A DNA stretch of 64,000 nt from Clostridiales bacterium (GTDB lineage Bacteria; Bacillota; Clostridia; Lachnospirales; Lachnospiraceae): positions 40,903-104,902 of the forward strand of contig JAGZJZ010000024.1 of the NCBI GenBank assembly GCA_018365455.1, read 5' to 3'. The translations under genes and the position numbers were made by a program. This document shows positions 1 through 8,077 of the stretch, piece by piece (position 1 is the stretch's first letter; every line of letters begins with the position of its first letter). The notes below the pieces were generated by a model. That model worked only from the letters and a program-made list of their open reading frames with translations, did no database searches and was not told where the DNA came from.

Positions 1-187
1 GTAATGTGAGTTTTACTTTGTAAAGCGTTGATGTACTGCTTGTAGTTTTCTCTGTTGTTGCTTCGGTAGTAACTGTGGTCTGTGGCGTATTCTCTGTTCC
101 AGCCGCTGTAACCGGTAATCCCGTTCCAGCTATCATACTAATGGATAAGCAGATCGCCAACAGTTTATTTACGATCTTTCTCTTCAT
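1..187 (-). CDS. Secreted protein, N-terminal fragment (runs off the left edge)
   Basis: About 62 codons are visible, starting at the ATG at 187 with a good ribosome binding site (AGAAGG) just upstream. The first residues (MKRKIVNKLLAICLSISMIA) form a signal peptide: a basic start, then a hydrophobic stretch, then a small-residue region around TAAG. After it comes a Thr/Glu/Ser-rich stretch, usual for a linker in surface proteins. The rest lies outside the window, so no function can be given. It is transcribed from its own promoter at 381-409, leaving an unusually long leader of about 190 bases. Confidence 0.75.
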   Translation of the reverse strand, partial: MKRKIVNKLLAICLSISMIAGTGLPVTAAGTENTPQTTVTTEATTEKTTSSTSTLYKVKLTL

Positions 188-375
188 AACGACACCTTCT
201 CTCCTTCATATTTTATTTTTCGATGACATTCGTCATAAAGCCTGAAAACAAATTGATGCGGTTGAATATAGATCTGTTAATCAGATTTCTAAATCCAGCC
301 GACTCATGATTTTAACATTCGAGTCTTAACAAGTACCTGTCTGCATACCTATCCCTCATCACAATTGTTTCTATA
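188..375 (-). other. Long 5' leader, no gene
   Basis: About 190 bases of transcribed leader lie before the secreted-protein start. A small inverted repeat (GACTC...GAGTC, in leader orientation) is visible, but I recognise no known riboswitch core or T-box. No reading frame of note. Confidence 0.4.
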
Positions 376-380
376 TTCAT

Positions 381-409
381 ATAATACCCGTTACTATCCT
401 GTTTGTCAA
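381..409 (-). promoter_or_regulatory. Sigma-A promoter of the left-edge secreted protein
   Basis: Read on the minus strand: -35 TTGACA (409-404), 17-base spacer, -10 TATTAT (386-381). Transcription would start near 375. Confidence 0.7.
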
Positions 410-443
410 CAATTCCCAGACATTATAGGAAAAATTAAGAAAA

Positions 444-474
444 GGCTTTCTTTAATTATAAAAAATTAAGAAAG
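444..474 (-). terminator. Possible terminator of the dnaK operon
   Basis: Downstream of dnaJ, minus-strand reading: CTTTCTTAATT, short loop, AATTAAAGAAAG with one bulge, then CC and TTTTCTTAATTTTT. The stem is AT-rich and therefore weak. Confidence 0.45.
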
Positions 475-540
475 AAGGGCCTGCATAGTCTGACAAAACA
501 TATAAATGTCACAACAGACCACGCAGTACCCTCCTGCAGT

Positions 541-1713
541 TTAATCTTCAAAAGTTTCTTTTAATTTATCCATAAAGCCCTTTTTCTTCGGCTTTTCCGC
601 ACCCGTATTTTTCTGATTTAGAGAATTTCCGGTTGCTGCATCAAAGCTGCGAAGGGCCTCTTTTGCATCTTCGTTCAGTTTCGTCGGTACCTGTACCACC
701 AGCGTTACATAGTGGTCTCCACGGACAGATTTGTTACGCAGTGAAGGCACGCCTTTGCCTTTTAAACGTACTTTAGTGTCTGTCTGGGTACCTGGTTTTA
801 CATCGTATAAGATGTCTCCATCCACAGTGCTGATCCGAACTTCACCGCCCAGTGCTGCCTGTGCAAATGAAATCGGCGCGGTTGAGAAAATATTCATATC
901 CTGTCTCTGGAAAATAGGATGTCTGGCAACTCTTACTTCTACCAGAAGATCTCCTCTTGGTCCGCCATTTGTTCCCGGCTCACCCTTATCACGGATACGG
1001 ATGCTCTGACCGTCATCAATACCTGCCGGCACGCTGACTGCAATTTTCTTTCTGCTGGATGTATAGCCGCTGCCATGACAATCCGTACATTTTTCTTTTA
1101 CAATCTTACCTGTTCCGCTGCAATCCGGACAGGTCTGCACATTACGAACTGTGCCAAATAAAGACTGCTGTGTAAATACAACCTGGCCTTTACCACCGCA
1201 TTTTGGACAAGTCTCAGGACTTGTTCCCGGCTTTGCACCGGTACCGTGGCAGGTTTTACACTCATCTTTTAAATTTAAATCCAATTCCTTCTCACAGCCA
1301 AATACTGCTTCTTCGAAGGTTATACGTACGCTGGCACGAAGATTGGCACCTTTCATAGGACCGCTGTTCGCACTTCTTCTTCCGCCGCCAAATAAATCGC
1401 CAAAGATATCTCCGAATATATCTCCCATATCGGCGCCATTGAAATCAAATCCACCGAAGCCGCCAGCTCCGCCGCCTCCCTGGTCAAAAGCTGCATGGCC
1501 AAACTGGTCGTACTGCCTCTTTTTGTCAGCATCACTCAGAACTGCATATGCTTCTGAAGCCTCTTTAAATTTCTTTTCCGCCTCTTTATCTCCGGGATTC
1601 ATGTCAGGATGATACTTTTTGGCTAACTGTCTGTATGCTTTTTTAATCGTAGCATCATCAGCGCCTCTGTCTACGCCGAGGACCTCGTAATAATCACGTT
1701 TGCTCTCTGCCAT
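541..1713 (-). CDS. dnaJ: Chaperone protein DnaJ
   Basis: Co-chaperone that stimulates the DnaK ATPase and hands over unfolded substrates in the cytoplasm. The 390-residue protein has the full type-I layout: J domain (about 5-70) with the HPD motif at 35-37, a Gly/Phe-rich linker (about 75-110), four CxxCxGxG zinc-finger repeats (CKTCHGTG, CPKCGGKG, CPDCSGTG, CTDCHGSG) and the C-terminal substrate-binding domain. The ATG at 1713 (MAESKRDYY) was chosen over a GTG three codons upstream because AGGAAAGG lies 8 bases before it and family members begin this way. Last gene of the hrcA-grpE-dnaK-dnaJ operon, separated from dnaK by 125 bases containing a strong hairpin. Confidence 0.97.
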   Translation of the reverse strand: MAESKRDYYEVLGVDRGADDATIKKAYRQLAKKYHPDMNPGDKEAEKKFKEASEAYAVLSDADKKRQYDQFGHAAFDQGGGGAGGFGGFDFNGADMGDIFGDIFGDLFGGGRRSANSGPMKGANLRASVRITFEEAVFGCEKELDLNLKDECKTCHGTGAKPGTSPETCPKCGGKGQVVFTQQSLFGTVRNVQTCPDCSGTGKIVKEKCTDCHGSGYTSSRKKIAVSVPAGIDDGQSIRIRDKGEPGTNGGPRGDLLVEVRVARHPIFQRQDMNIFSTAPISFAQAALGGEVRISTVDGDILYDVKPGTQTDTKVRLKGKGVPSLRNKSVRGDHYVTLVVQVPTKLNEDAKEALRSFDAATGNSLNQKNTGAEKPKKKGFMDKLKETFED

Positions 1714-1787
1714 TGTGTTCACCTTTCCTAATACAGATTCTGCCTGCTGTTATTTCAGACAGTTTCCCTGTTAATTCCATTCATATC

Positions 1788-1822
1788 AATGACTTCAGCA
1801 GCCAGATGGTGCTGAAGTCATT
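1788..1822 (-). other. 13-bp hairpin between dnaK and dnaJ
   Basis: AATGACTTCAGCA, 9-base loop, TGCTGAAGTCATT: 13 perfect base pairs. In the direction of transcription no T-run follows, so it is not a standard terminator. It may protect the dnaK mRNA end after processing or reduce read-through into dnaJ. Confidence 0.6.
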
Positions 1823-1838
1823 GTTTCAAGTATCTATT

Positions 1839-3698
1839 CTACACTTCTTTGTAATCGCCGTCAACTACATCATCTGCCTGGTAAGCTTCGCCGCCTTCCG
1901 GAGCCGGGCCTGCACCTTCTGCTCCTGCTGCTCCCTGAGCCTGCTCATATACTTTTGCAAATAATTTCTGAGCGCTTTCCATTAATTTTTCTTTTCCGGC
2001 TTTGATTTCTGCAACCTGAGCTTCTGTCATTTCTTCTGGATTGGATTTTTCAATCAGTTCTTTTAATGCTGCAAGATCAGCTTCTACTGCTGTCTTGTCG
2101 TTCGCATCAATCTTATCTCCTACTTCTTCCATTGCTTTTTCTGTCTGGAATACCATAGAATCAGCATCGTTGCGGGCATCAATTGCTTCTTTACGTTTTT
2201 TATCCTGTGCTTCGAATTCAGCAGCTTCTTTTACAGCCTTATCGATTTCATTATCGGACATATTAGAACCGGAAGTAATGGTGATGTGCTGTTCTTTTCC
2301 TGTTCCAAGGTCTTTTGCAGATACGTTAACAATACCGTTTGCATCGATATCGAAAGTAACTTCGATCTGTGGAACACCTCTTCTTGCTGGCGGGATACCA
2401 TCCAGTCTGAACTGTCCAAGAGATTTGTTATCTTTGGCGAACTGTCTTTCACCCTGTACTACATGGATGTCAACTGCTGTCTGGTTATCTGCTGCTGTAG
2501 AGAAGATCTGGCTCTTCTTTGTAGGAATTGTTGTGTTTCTTTCGATTAATCTGGTAGCAACGCCGCCCATTGTTTCGATAGACAGTGACAATGGTGTAAC
2601 ATCTAATAATAAGATATCGCCTGCGCCTGCATCTCCTGCTAATTTACCCCCCTGTACGGAAGCTCCTAATGCAACACATTCGTCTGGATTCAAAGTTTTG
2701 CTTGGCTCTTTGCCTGTCAGGGATTTTACTTTATCCTGTACAGCCGGGATACGTGTAGATCCACCAACTAATAATACTTTGGAAACTTCGCTTGCTGTTA
2801 AACCTGCATCTTTTAATGCTGTTGTAACAGGTGTAGCTGTTCTTTCTACTAAGTCATGTGTCAGTTCATCAAATTTCGCTCTTGTCAGGTTCATATCAAA
2901 ATGTTTTGGACCTTCTGCAGTAGCTGTGATGAATGGCAGGTTGATATTTGTTGTTGTAGCGCTGGAAAGTTCTTTTTTCGCTTTTTCAGCAGCTTCTTTT
3001 AATCTCTGAAGAGCCATCTTATCGTTAGATAAGTCAACACCTTCGTTTTTCTTGAATTCTGCTAACATATAATCTGTGATCTTCTGGTCAAAGTCATCTC
3101 CACCCAGTCTGTTATCACCTGCTGTGGATAATACTTCGATAACGCCTTCACCGATTTCAATTACGGAAACGTCGAATGTACCGCCTCCTAAGTCATATAC
3201 CATGATTTTCTGTTCTTTTTCATTGTCAAGACCATAAGCAAGTGCTGCTGCTGTTGGCTCGTTGATGATACGTTTTACATCTAAGCCTGCGATTTTACCA
3301 GCATCTTTTGTTGCCTGACGCTGAGCATCGTTGAAGTAAGCAGGAACTGTGATAACAGCTTCGGTAACTTTCTCTCCAAGGTAAGCTTCTGCATCTGCTT
3401 TCATTTTCTGAAGAATCATAGCAGAAATTTCCTGTGGTGAATATTTCTTGTCATCAATTGCTACTCTGTAGTCTGTACCCATATGTCTTTTAATAGAAGA
3501 AATTGTTTTGTCAGCGTTTGTTACTGCCTGACGTTTTGCAGGTTCCCCTACCAGTCTTTCTCCCGTTTTTGTAAATGCCACTACGGATGGTGTTGTTCTT
3601 GCTCCTTCTGTATTGGCGATAACTACTGGTTTACCACCTTCCATAACTGCTACACAGCTATTTGTTGTCCCTAAGTCGATACCGATAATTTTTCCCAT
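1839..3698 (-). CDS. dnaK: Chaperone protein DnaK (Hsp70)
   Basis: ATP-dependent Hsp70 chaperone. 619 residues, normal length. The ATPase domain starts with the phosphate loop GIDLGTTNSCVAVMEG and carries the second phosphate motif (VYDLGGGTFDVSV, about 165-180) and the adenosine motif (LLVGGSTRIPAVQ). The substrate-binding domain begins after DVTPLSLSIETMGG, and the alpha-helical lid ends in a Gly/Ala/Glu-rich tail (GAGPAPEGGEAYQADDVV). AGGAGG precedes the ATG. It lies third in the CIRCE-controlled operon between grpE and dnaJ, so expression is expected to rise on heat shock when HrcA is released. Confidence 0.98.
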   Translation of the reverse strand: MGKIIGIDLGTTNSCVAVMEGGKPVVIANTEGARTTPSVVAFTKTGERLVGEPAKRQAVTNADKTISSIKRHMGTDYRVAIDDKKYSPQEISAMILQKMKADAEAYLGEKVTEAVITVPAYFNDAQRQATKDAGKIAGLDVKRIINEPTAAALAYGLDNEKEQKIMVYDLGGGTFDVSVIEIGEGVIEVLSTAGDNRLGGDDFDQKITDYMLAEFKKNEGVDLSNDKMALQRLKEAAEKAKKELSSATTTNINLPFITATAEGPKHFDMNLTRAKFDELTHDLVERTATPVTTALKDAGLTASEVSKVLLVGGSTRIPAVQDKVKSLTGKEPSKTLNPDECVALGASVQGGKLAGDAGAGDILLLDVTPLSLSIETMGGVATRLIERNTTIPTKKSQIFSTAADNQTAVDIHVVQGERQFAKDNKSLGQFRLDGIPPARRGVPQIEVTFDIDANGIVNVSAKDLGTGKEQHITITSGSNMSDNEIDKAVKEAAEFEAQDKKRKEAIDARNDADSMVFQTEKAMEEVGDKIDANDKTAVEADLAALKELIEKSNPEEMTEAQVAEIKAGKEKLMESAQKLFAKVYEQAQGAAGAEGAGPAPEGGEAYQADDVVDGDYKEV

Positions 3699-3784
3699 TG
3701 TTGTTTCCTCCTAATTTAATATACTATGATTTGAGATTGTTATTTACTATTTAAAAGAGGTGACTGTTACATCACACTATTTGC

Positions 3785-4453
3785 TTAATTTGCTACCTTT
3801 ACCATGCTGTGTCTTACTACATTTTCACGGTAGGTGTAACCTTTCTGGAATTCCTCGGCTACAATGTTGTCGCCCAGTTCTTCATCTTCAATATGCATTA
3901 CCGCATTGTGGAAGTTCGGATCAAATTCCTGTCCCACAGCCTCAATTGCCTTAACTTCTAATTCTTCTAATGTTCCAATCAGCTGTTTGTAGATTTTTTC
4001 CATTCCTTCTACAAAAGGATCATCCTTTTTGTCATCCGGAACTGCCGCCAATCCACGTTCAAAATTATCTACAACCGGAAGCATTTTCTCAATTACACTT
4101 TTGGCTCCCACTTCGAACATTGCGCTCTTTTCTTTTTCCGTTCTCTTACGGAAATTATCAAATTCTGCCATCTGGCGTTTCAGCCTGTCTGTCAGCTCTT
4201 CAATCTGAACGTCTTTCTTATCTTTTTTGTCTTTCTTCTTGCCAAAAAACCCTTTTTTTACTTCTTTGCCGTCTCCCGAATCTTTGTCTGCATCATCTTT
4301 GTCTGCCTCTTCGTCAGATTCATCACTTTCAGGAGTTTCGTTTGCAGATTCTGCAGTTTCCTCCGCAGTGTCTTCTACTGCTTCTTCTGTAGTCTCATCT
4401 GCCTGGTCTTCCACAGTTTCTTCCATTTCTTTTTTTAAATTTTCATCTGCCAA
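3785..4453 (-). CDS. grpE: Nucleotide exchange factor GrpE
   Basis: Releases ADP from DnaK. 222 residues, somewhat longer than typical because of a very acidic N-terminal tail (about 1-75, mostly Glu/Asp/Thr/Ala) ending in a Lys-rich patch (KKGFFGKKKDKKDKKD). The coiled-coil (ELTDRLKRQMAEFDNFRKRT) and the beta domain with the closing signature (VAEEFQKGYTYRENVVRHSMVKV) are intact. Starts 17 bases after the hrcA stop. The acidic tail is common in Firmicutes GrpE and is the only notable departure. Confidence 0.97.
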   Translation of the reverse strand: MADENLKKEMEETVEDQADETTEEAVEDTAEETAESANETPESDESDEEADKDDADKDSGDGKEVKKGFFGKKKDKKDKKDVQIEELTDRLKRQMAEFDNFRKRTEKEKSAMFEVGAKSVIEKMLPVVDNFERGLAAVPDDKKDDPFVEGMEKIYKQLIGTLEELEVKAIEAVGQEFDPNFHNAVMHIEDEELGDNIVAEEFQKGYTYRENVVRHSMVKVAN

Positions 4454-4470
4454 TTTTGTTACCGCCTTTC

Positions 4471-5502
4471 CTAGCTTTTATCAAATAATTCATCCAGCTG
4501 CACCATTAATGTTTTCAATGTATTCACAACCTTCTCGTAATCCATTCGCTTTGGTCCGATAATACCTATCGTACCCTGCATCCCTTCACCTAATTCATAG
4601 GTAGCTGTTACTACACTGCAGTCTTTCATCGTTTTGACCGGTGATTCATCACCGATATAGACCTGTATGCCATTGTGCTCCCCCCCGGACATGTTTTCAT
4701 GTACGAGGCTTACCAGCTGCTGCTTCTCTTCAAATGCACTGATCAGCTCACTGGCCTTCTCACTGTCGCTAAGCTCCGGATATTTAAAAATATTGGTTGC
4801 GCCGCTGGTGTAAATCTCCAGATCGTCGTCATCCAGCCTTATCGCCTCTGCTACAGCGTCCAGAACACTGTTTACTACCTGGCTGTGAATGCCTGCCTGT
4901 TCCTTTAACTTCGCAATCATCCCCAGATTGATCTGTTCTATGGTCAATCCGTTTAAGCTTGTGTTTAGTAAAATATTCAGCTTCAGGATAGTTTCATTAT
5001 CCAGGCAGTGTTCTATATGAAGCATCTTATTCTTGACAACATTACCTTCTGTCACAACGACGGCCAGTATCTGATCATCGCTTACCATGGACAGTTGAAT
5101 GAACTTAAGCTTCGTCCGGTGATACTGAGGTGCCGTAATCATGGTAGCATAGTTCGTATTTAATGCCAGAACCTTTGCCACCTGTTTTAACACCAGATCC
5201 ATCTTATCCTGCTTTTGAATCATCAGTTCTTTCATTTCGGTAACTTCCCGCTCTTTTTCCTCCATCATCCGGTCAACATATAGCCGGTAACCTTTATCCG
5301 AAGGAATCCTGCCAGCTGAAGTGTGAGGCTGAACAATATACCCCAATTCTTCCAGATCTGACATTTCATTGCGAATTGTTGCGGAACTCAGATTCAAATC
5401 TGCATACTTAGATATCGTTCTGGACCCTACCGGTTCTCCGGTCTCCAGATACGTTTTAATAATGGCGTGAAGAATTTTCGTCTTTCTTTCATCCAGCTGC
5501 AT
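4471..5502 (-). CDS. hrcA: Heat-inducible transcription repressor HrcA
   Basis: Repressor that binds the CIRCE operator and is kept active by GroEL. 343 residues: N-terminal winged helix-turn-helix (about 1-75, LDERKTKILHAIIKTYLETGEPVGSRTISKY... with SSATIRNEMSDLEELGYI) followed by the GAF-like dimerisation and inserted domains, ending PKRMDYEKVVNTLKTLMVQLDELF. First gene of its operon, directly behind CIRCE at 5533-5559, so it represses itself together with grpE, dnaK and dnaJ. Confidence 0.98.
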   Translation of the reverse strand: MQLDERKTKILHAIIKTYLETGEPVGSRTISKYADLNLSSATIRNEMSDLEELGYIVQPHTSAGRIPSDKGYRLYVDRMMEEKEREVTEMKELMIQKQDKMDLVLKQVAKVLALNTNYATMITAPQYHRTKLKFIQLSMVSDDQILAVVVTEGNVVKNKMLHIEHCLDNETILKLNILLNTSLNGLTIEQINLGMIAKLKEQAGIHSQVVNSVLDAVAEAIRLDDDDLEIYTSGATNIFKYPELSDSEKASELISAFEEKQQLVSLVHENMSGGEHNGIQVYIGDESPVKTMKDCSVVTATYELGEGMQGTIGIIGPKRMDYEKVVNTLKTLMVQLDELFDKS

Positions 5503-5532
5503 CCTTAAATCCTCCTTCCTTTTATGTTGTTG

Positions 5533-5559
5533 TTAGCACTCGTCTGAGTGGAGTGCTAA
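5533..5559 (-). promoter_or_regulatory. CIRCE operator (HrcA binding site)
   Basis: Perfect consensus inverted repeat TTAGCACTC-N9-GAGTGCTAA, between the hrcA promoter and its start codon. A partial half-site (TAGCACTC) lies nearby at 5577-5584 inside the promoter. Confidence 0.97.
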
Positions 5560-5572
5560 CATCTATGTACAT

Positions 5573-5601
5573 AAAATAGCACTCTGCCTTTTTTTTGTCA
5601 A
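5573..5601 (-). promoter_or_regulatory. Sigma-A promoter of the hrcA operon
   Basis: Minus strand: -35 TTGACA (5601-5596), 17-base spacer, -10 TATTTT (5578-5573). CIRCE lies immediately downstream, where bound HrcA would block initiation. Confidence 0.8.
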
Positions 5602-5755
5602 TAGTATTTATACTTTTTTTAGAAATTATTTTAATTTTTATATTTAACAAATATTCTTGTGGATTTAAAAAAGCTTGAACTATTTGACATTTATAGGTAA
5701 AATAGTATAGGAAATTTCAACAATCTATAGGAAAGGATACTGCCTTCCCGGCAGC

Positions 5756-6499
5756 ATGAACATTATGAAAAAAGGAAATACACTGATTGTGATTTTTGCA
5801 TCCTTATCTATAGCAGCTCTGCTGGCGCTGTCCGCCATTCTGACGCTCTATATGATGGAAGATACAAATCCTCTGAAGAAATACCTCCCTTTTTATGAAA
5901 ACGCCCTGAATGGAGGAAATAACGCTCTTAAAAGCGCAGACGGACAACTGGGGGATAAGAATAATCCCGATCAGGCTAAGAACAACGACGCATCAAACAG
6001 CAATACCTCTTTTATTCTGGTAGGGGATTCCCGTACCGTTGCCATGAAAGAGGCCATGAAATCTTCTGATGATTCTACTGTATATATTGCAAAAGAGGGA
6101 GAGGGTTACAAATGGTTCAGCGAAACCGGGCTGACGGAATTAAAAAGCACACTTGCCGAATCCCCGTCTGAAACAGTAGTCTTCAATCTGGGGGTAAATG
6201 ATGTGGAAAATATCAGTCTTTATCTGACCTTATATAAGGAACTGATTCAAACCTACCCCGATGCAGCTTTTTATTTTATGTCTGTGAATCCGGTAAATGA
6301 AGAAAAAACCAAAGGAATCACAAATGCACAGATCCAAAATTTTAACGGATCCCTGCAGGAAATATTCAGCACCCGTTACCTGGACTGCTACAACTACCTG
6401 ATTCAGAATGGTTTTGATACGGTTGATGGCCTGCATTATACCCAGGACACTTCAAAAGCCATACATCAATACCTGACCGATCAGATTTTTCATTCATAA
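5756..6499 (+). CDS. Membrane-anchored SGNH-hydrolase-like protein
   Basis: 247 residues with one N-terminal membrane segment or uncleaved signal (about 8-33), then a low-complexity Asn/Asp linker and an SGNH/GDSL-type domain. Visible blocks: GDSR with the likely nucleophile Ser near 91, GVND near 146-149, and DGLHY with the Asp/His pair near 223-226. Such extracellular domains often remove acyl groups from cell-wall or exopolysaccharide sugars; the substrate here is unknown. The best ribosome binding site (GGAAAGG, 5730-5736) is 19 bases from the first ATG, with a CTGCC/GGCAG hairpin between them; an ATG at 5765 is the other candidate start. Divergent from hrcA; ends in a terminator. Confidence 0.75.
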   Translation: MNIMKKGNTLIVIFASLSIAALLALSAILTLYMMEDTNPLKKYLPFYENALNGGNNALKSADGQLGDKNNPDQAKNNDASNSNTSFILVGDSRTVAMKEAMKSSDDSTVYIAKEGEGYKWFSETGLTELKSTLAESPSETVVFNLGVNDVENISLYLTLYKELIQTYPDAAFYFMSVNPVNEEKTKGITNAQIQNFNGSLQEIFSTRYLDCYNYLIQNGFDTVDGLHYTQDTSKAIHQYLTDQIFHS

Positions 6500-6500
6500 C

Positions 6501-6544
6501 AAAATGCCTTAGCAAAAACCGTTTGGTCTGTGCTAAGGCATTTT
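6501..6544. terminator. Bidirectional terminator
   Basis: AAAATGCCTTAGCA (6501-6514), 16-base loop, TGCTAAGGCATTTT (6531-6544): a 14-bp stem with T-runs in both directions. It ends the SGNH-like gene (+) and the CHAP gene (-), which converge here. Confidence 0.9.
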
Positions 6545-6562
6545 AAATTTAACTACTTAATC

Positions 6563-7873
6563 TTATATTAAGTATATGTATCCTAAGATTCTTCTTCCTG
6601 CGCCCCATTCATACATATTTCCATAATGGAAAGATATATTGGAAGCTGTTGGTTTTTTGTTGCTCATGCTGTATCCTGATTCGGATACGTATGGTACACC
6701 ATTGATAATTGCCTCTACCATTGCGATATGTGCATCTCCTGAAGAGTTGTAATCAAAAACCACTAATGAACCAACCTTTGGAGTGGAACCATATGCATAT
6801 ACCTTGTCTTTCTTATTGGCATTCCAGATACCTACCGGATCCGGTCCGAAGATTGACATATTCGGAGTCTTTCCTGCCTGCAGCATCACTTCTCTTGCTC
6901 TTCCGCATGCATACCAGGTACAATTTCCTCTGTTATAACCACCGCTTGTCTTCTTACCCGTTGGTGCCAGATAATCAAAATTAAAGTAAATATTGTAGAG
7001 TCCTGAATAGTAGCTTCCATTATTCAAATCCGGCGGAACCGTTCTCTGAACAAAATTAGCTGTTGATCCACTGGAACTTCCTCCTGAACTGCTGCCTCCT
7101 GAAGAACCTCCGTTTGAACCATTATCCGGATTGGAAGATGTATTGCTCTTTACTGTCAGATTCCTTTTCACTAATGTCTTGGATTTTCCTGATTTATCCT
7201 TTGCAGTTACAATATACTTATAAGTACCTGCCGGGAGTGTATTAAATGACATCGCACCGTCAATTTCAAAACCAATCTTAAAAGTCTTGGTATTTGGCTT
7301 TACTGATCTGGAGAACTTGGTAGCCCCTCCTGCATCCGTAACCTTTGCTGTCACATTCGTAATCTTGTAATTCGATTTAATCGTCCCGCCTACCGTATAG
7401 TACCCACCTGCATTGATCGCGAAATCGGAACTTGGTACCGGACTTGAAATTTTCAGCTTCGAAGTCTTCGTAACAACGTTGAATGTCTTTTTCACTAAAG
7501 TTCTGGACTTCCCAGACGCATCTTTTGCCGTAACCTTGTATAAGTATTTACCTTTTTTTAACCGGTCAAACTGTAAAGCATAATCAGCCGGTGAGTACGC
7601 CAGATTGTAACTTAACGTATTCGGATAAATATTACTCTTATAATACGATTTCTTACCAGAAGAATTGTATATTCCAGCGGTTATCCTTTTGATCCTGTAA
7701 TTAGATGAGATCATTCCCTTTAGTGAATAGCTGGATCCTAACTTGTGTGATACCGGATATTTATGTCCGCGAATCTTTAGTGTGGAGGCAGCCGCTGCTT
7801 CCGGCTTCATTGGTATTATCATGCCAATTACTAGACAACACATCAAAATTAAAACTTTAACCTTTTTGTTCAT
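6563..7873 (-). CDS. Secreted CHAP-domain cell-wall protein with two N-terminal repeats
   Basis: 436 residues. Signal peptide MNKKVKVLILMCCLVIGMII... ending near AAAAS. Two related repeats of about 100 residues follow (roughly 30-135 and 140-245), each with a SNYRI/SNYKI strand and ending KSRTLVKK/KSKTLVKR, then a Gly/Ser/Asn linker and a C-terminal CHAP domain with catalytic Cys in GNCTWYA (about 317) and His in GDAHIAM (about 378). CHAP domains are amidases or endopeptidases that cut peptidoglycan; the repeats may bind the wall. Start moved to 7873: AAGGGA lies 6 bases before this ATG and the signal peptide begins here, whereas the ATG at 7903 has neither. Confidence 0.82.
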   Translation of the reverse strand: MNKKVKVLILMCCLVIGMIIPMKPEAAAASTLKIRGHKYPVSHKLGSSYSLKGMISSNYRIKRITAGIYNSSGKKSYYKSNIYPNTLSYNLAYSPADYALQFDRLKKGKYLYKVTAKDASGKSRTLVKKTFNVVTKTSKLKISSPVPSSDFAINAGGYYTVGGTIKSNYKITNVTAKVTDAGGATKFSRSVKPNTKTFKIGFEIDGAMSFNTLPAGTYKYIVTAKDKSGKSKTLVKRNLTVKSNTSSNPDNGSNGGSSGGSSSGGSSSGSTANFVQRTVPPDLNNGSYYSGLYNIYFNFDYLAPTGKKTSGGYNRGNCTWYACGRAREVMLQAGKTPNMSIFGPDPVGIWNANKKDKVYAYGSTPKVGSLVVFDYNSSGDAHIAMVEAIINGVPYVSESGYSMSNKKPTASNISFHYGNMYEWGAGRRILGYIYLI

Positions 7874-7920
7874 ATAAATTCCCTTGTTTTCTTCATACTC
7901 CATTTCAAAGTTACGAGCTA

Positions 7921-7949
7921 ATTATACACAATATATTACAACTTTTCAA
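7921..7949 (-). promoter_or_regulatory. Sigma-A promoter of the CHAP gene
   Basis: Minus strand: TTGAAA (7949-7944), 17-base spacer, TATAAT (7926-7921), about 45 bases before the chosen start. Confidence 0.75.
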
Positions 7950-8034
7950 CCACTATTTAACATTTCTTTAAAATTTAATTAATTTCCTTCAGAAATTTGG
8001 TTATATTTTGCAGTCAAAAATCTTGTTTACCAAA

Positions 8035-8077
8035 CTTATACCCCTGCATACCGCAGGCAGGTCTGCTGTATTGCACC
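8035..8077 (-). repeat. Interspersed repeat family D, copy 1
   Basis: Shares the pattern CTTATACC-(C/T)CTTGCATACCGCAG...GGTCTGC-GGTACTGCACC with copies near 24.1, 24.2, 24.95 and 58.6 kb. Here it begins immediately after the hemW stop codon. Confidence 0.6.

Noticed and set aside
188..375. Leader of the left-edge gene as a riboswitch
   Set aside because: Long enough, but no conserved core of a known class could be recognised.
2041..3009. 322-codon open frame on the plus strand
   Set aside because: It is exactly antisense to dnaK, has no ribosome binding site and no familiar domain; the long frame follows from dnaK codon usage.
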